Origin: Verrucomicrobiota bacterium
GTDB taxonomy: Bacteria; Verrucomicrobiota; Verrucomicrobiia; Verrucomicrobiales; DEV007
NCBI GenBank assembly: GCA_020629815.1
Contig: JAHDCN010000073.1
Location: 1-7,214 of the forward strand
DNA: 7,214 nt
Direction of reading: 5' to 3'
Made by a program: the position numbers and the translations under genes. Below are positions 5,295 to 7,214 of this stretch, piece after piece. Each line of letters opens with the position of its first letter. The stretch's first letter is position 1. The notes beneath the pieces were generated by a model, which was not told the DNA's origin, did no database searches, and worked only from the letters and a program-made list of their open reading frames with translations.

Positions 5295-7202
5295 ATGAGA
5301 AAGATCTTCCTGCTGACTGCGCTTCTGCTGTTTTCCTCTTTCGGGGTGGCCGAAGAGAAGCCGAATTTTATCGTTTTCCTGGCCGATGACCTTGGCTGGG
5401 GAGATCTGGCTTGCTATGGACACGAAAAAATTCAAACACCCAATCTTGATCAGTTTGCGAAAGAAGGGGTTCGTTTCACTCAGGCCTATTCATCCTGCGG
5501 AGTTTGTTCTCCAAGTAGATCGTCGATTCTGACGGGTAGAACTCCGTATCGGAATGGGGTGTGGCGCTGGCTTCCGGTTGGGAACGAAGCGCACCTTCGT
5601 GAAAGTGAGATCACCATTCCGGAGCTGCTTAAGACAAAAGGATACGAAACGATGCATAGCGGGAAGTGGCATTTGAACGGCTACTTCAATCGTCCCGAGC
5701 AACCGCAACCCGATGACCATGGCTACGACTGGTGGTTTGCGACGCAGAACAACGCAGCGCCTTCACACAAAGATCCGATCAACTTTGTTCGCAATGGTAA
5801 AGAGGTCGGGCCGCTGGAAGGGTTTTCTGCTCCCCTTTGTGAGCAGGAAGTGAGCAATTGGCTTCGAAAGGAACGTGATCCTGATAAACCTTTTTTCGTA
5901 ACCCTTTGGACACATGAGCCGCATCTTCCGATCGAGAGCGATCCGGAATTCATGAAGCTGTATTCGGATATCGAAAATCCGGGCGTACGACAGCACCACG
6001 GCAATGTCACCCAGATTGATCATGCCTTCGGCAATTTGATGAAAACTCTCGATGAATTGGATCTCCGTGAAAACACATTTGTGATTTTTACTAGCGACAA
6101 TGGTCCGGAGGGATCAGGAAGAGGAAATTTGCAGAAGCCCGAATCGCAACAAAACCGAACCTGGGGTTCGACCGGTGGATTGCGGGGGCGCAAACGGGAT
6201 AGTCACGAGGGTGGGATTCGGGTCCCGGGAATTGTTCGCTGGCCCGGAAAAATCAAACCGGGAACAGTGAGCGAAGTGCCGATCATTGGCTCAGATATTT
6301 TTTCCACCGTGCTGGAAATTGTCGATATCCCACTTCCGGATGATCGGACGATTGATGGGGTCAATATGGTTCCGGCTTTTGCGGGCAAGGAATTGGAAAG
6401 ACCGGTTCCTTTGTTTTGGCGAACCCATATCGCGCCGAAGAGTAGCCATGCTGCGATGCGCATCGGAGACTGGAAGATCGTCGCCGACGAGGGGTTGGAA
6501 AAATTTCAACTTTATGAAATCCAAAAAGATTGGACGGAAGAAAATGATCTGGCTGGCGAGCAACCGGAGAAACTCGCAGAGATGAAAAGCCGCTTTCTGG
6601 AGGTCTGGAAAGGAATTGAAGAAGAAGGGCCGAGTGAATGGTGGGCAAACAAGAATGGTGGCAGTCGGAAACGCGGAGGGCCTTTAGCGGATGGAGAAGA
6701 CAAAACCGGTGGAGAGTTTGATAAAGTTAAGGGCGGAGTAATTTCGAAAACCGATTATGGGTTTCTACTCGACGCGTCAAAAGGCGAGGCATTTGCAGTC
6801 AAGAAGTTGGAAACGCCAATCCAGGAGAAAGCGGTTTTTCGCCTTCGTTACCAAACGGCAACCGGATCAAAAACCAGAAATGCCCTCTTCTGTTTTGGGC
6901 CGGTCGATCAGAATGATCGCCTGCACAAGGCAGGAACGATGATTGGTATGAATCGACATGGGGCGTTTGATGGAAGCTGGGGCAATGTAGGAATTGGCGC
7001 TTCTGAAAGAGCCAGTTATGACCCAAAGAAAGAATTCACAGCCGAGATCACCATCGATTTGGACCATGGAAAGTTGATCGTGAAAGTTGATGAGACCCGG
7101 GTTGAACATCAACTGCCATCCAGTCTGGAAAGCGTCCCCTGGATTGGAGTCTACGCGAAAGAAACCAAGACCGAGTTTTCCGAGATCGAACGGGTAGAAT
7201 GA
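5295..7202 (+). CDS. Secreted formylglycine-dependent sulfatase with C-terminal beta-rich domain
   Basis: The protein is a type I sulfatase of the arylsulfatase/alkaline phosphatase fold, which hydrolyses sulfate esters, in such bacteria usually on sulfated polysaccharides. From ATG 5295 it has 635 residues. The signal peptide is RKIFLLTALLLFSSFGVA, with cleavage near residue 19. Conserved sites are metal ligands Asp31-Asp32 (LADDLGWGD), the CSPSR motif with Cys71 to be converted to formylglycine and Arg75, GKWH (123-126), His207 in WTHEP, Asp268-Asn269 in TSDNGP, and Lys300 before EGGIRVP. The catalytic fold ends about residue 440. A charged, glycine-rich linker (about 445-480) leads to a domain of about 155 residues with alternating beta-strands, resembling concanavalin-like carbohydrate-binding modules (inference). 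The frame is open back to 5217, overlapping leuA, but that start lacks a signal peptide at the N-terminus. It lies 55 bp after leuA with no visible terminator between, so readthrough is possible. The natural substrate cannot be read from the sequence. Confidence 0.95.
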   Translation: MRKIFLLTALLLFSSFGVAEEKPNFIVFLADDLGWGDLACYGHEKIQTPNLDQFAKEGVRFTQAYSSCGVCSPSRSSILTGRTPYRNGVWRWLPVGNEAHLRESEITIPELLKTKGYETMHSGKWHLNGYFNRPEQPQPDDHGYDWWFATQNNAAPSHKDPINFVRNGKEVGPLEGFSAPLCEQEVSNWLRKERDPDKPFFVTLWTHEPHLPIESDPEFMKLYSDIENPGVRQHHGNVTQIDHAFGNLMKTLDELDLRENTFVIFTSDNGPEGSGRGNLQKPESQQNRTWGSTGGLRGRKRDSHEGGIRVPGIVRWPGKIKPGTVSEVPIIGSDIFSTVLEIVDIPLPDDRTIDGVNMVPAFAGKELERPVPLFWRTHIAPKSSHAAMRIGDWKIVADEGLEKFQLYEIQKDWTEENDLAGEQPEKLAEMKSRFLEVWKGIEEEGPSEWWANKNGGSRKRGGPLADGEDKTGGEFDKVKGGVISKTDYGFLLDASKGEAFAVKKLETPIQEKAVFRLRYQTATGSKTRNALFCFGPVDQNDRLHKAGTMIGMNRHGAFDGSWGNVGIGASERASYDPKKEFTAEITIDLDHGKLIVKVDETRVEHQLPSSLESVPWIGVYAKETKTEFSEIERVE

Positions 7203-7214
7203 TCTTGTTTTAGA

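Overview
The window looks like chromosomal DNA of a marine-type bacterium of the Verrucomicrobiota or a related PVC lineage. This is an inference from gene content: a secreted formylglycine sulfatase with an extra C-terminal beta-rich domain, a long-form (type 2) 2-isopropylmalate synthase, a MidA/NDUFAF7-family methyltransferase and tandem small heat-shock proteins. Weak or absent Shine-Dalgarno sequences and non-ATG starts fit too. No 16S, IS element, tRNA, CRISPR array or phage gene is visible.

Layout. Positions 1-1112 (minus) hold the 5' part of a gene for an exported protein of unknown function; it starts at GTG and runs off the left edge. A perfect 15-bp hairpin at 1161-1194 separates it from two tandem Hsp20/alpha-crystallin genes (1224-1640 and 1684-2100, both minus, both 138 codons). 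An AT-rich divergent intergenic region (2101-2323) follows. The plus strand then carries a MidA-like SAM-dependent methyltransferase (about 2324-3346), a 207-bp gap, leuA (3554-5239), and a secreted sulfatase (5295-7202) 55 bp after leuA.

The most interesting element is in the 207-bp gap before leuA. A 24-codon ORF (3387-3461), too short for ordinary gene finding, has 8 leucine codons: a run of four (CTC CTG CTC CTT), a single CTG, and a run of three (CTA CTT CTG). Its stop codon lies in the loop of a small GC hairpin followed by five T. A leucine-rich leader peptide directly upstream of the first enzyme of leucine biosynthesis is the signature of ribosome-mediated attenuation, as in the enteric leu operon. 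I propose it as a leucine-sensing leader. The exact switching structures are not resolved by eye, and the position of the hairpin does not fit the textbook arrangement.

The genes form no single pathway. The left part is proteostasis plus an exported protein, the middle is a methyltransferase and leucine biosynthesis, and the right is sulfated-polysaccharide scavenging.
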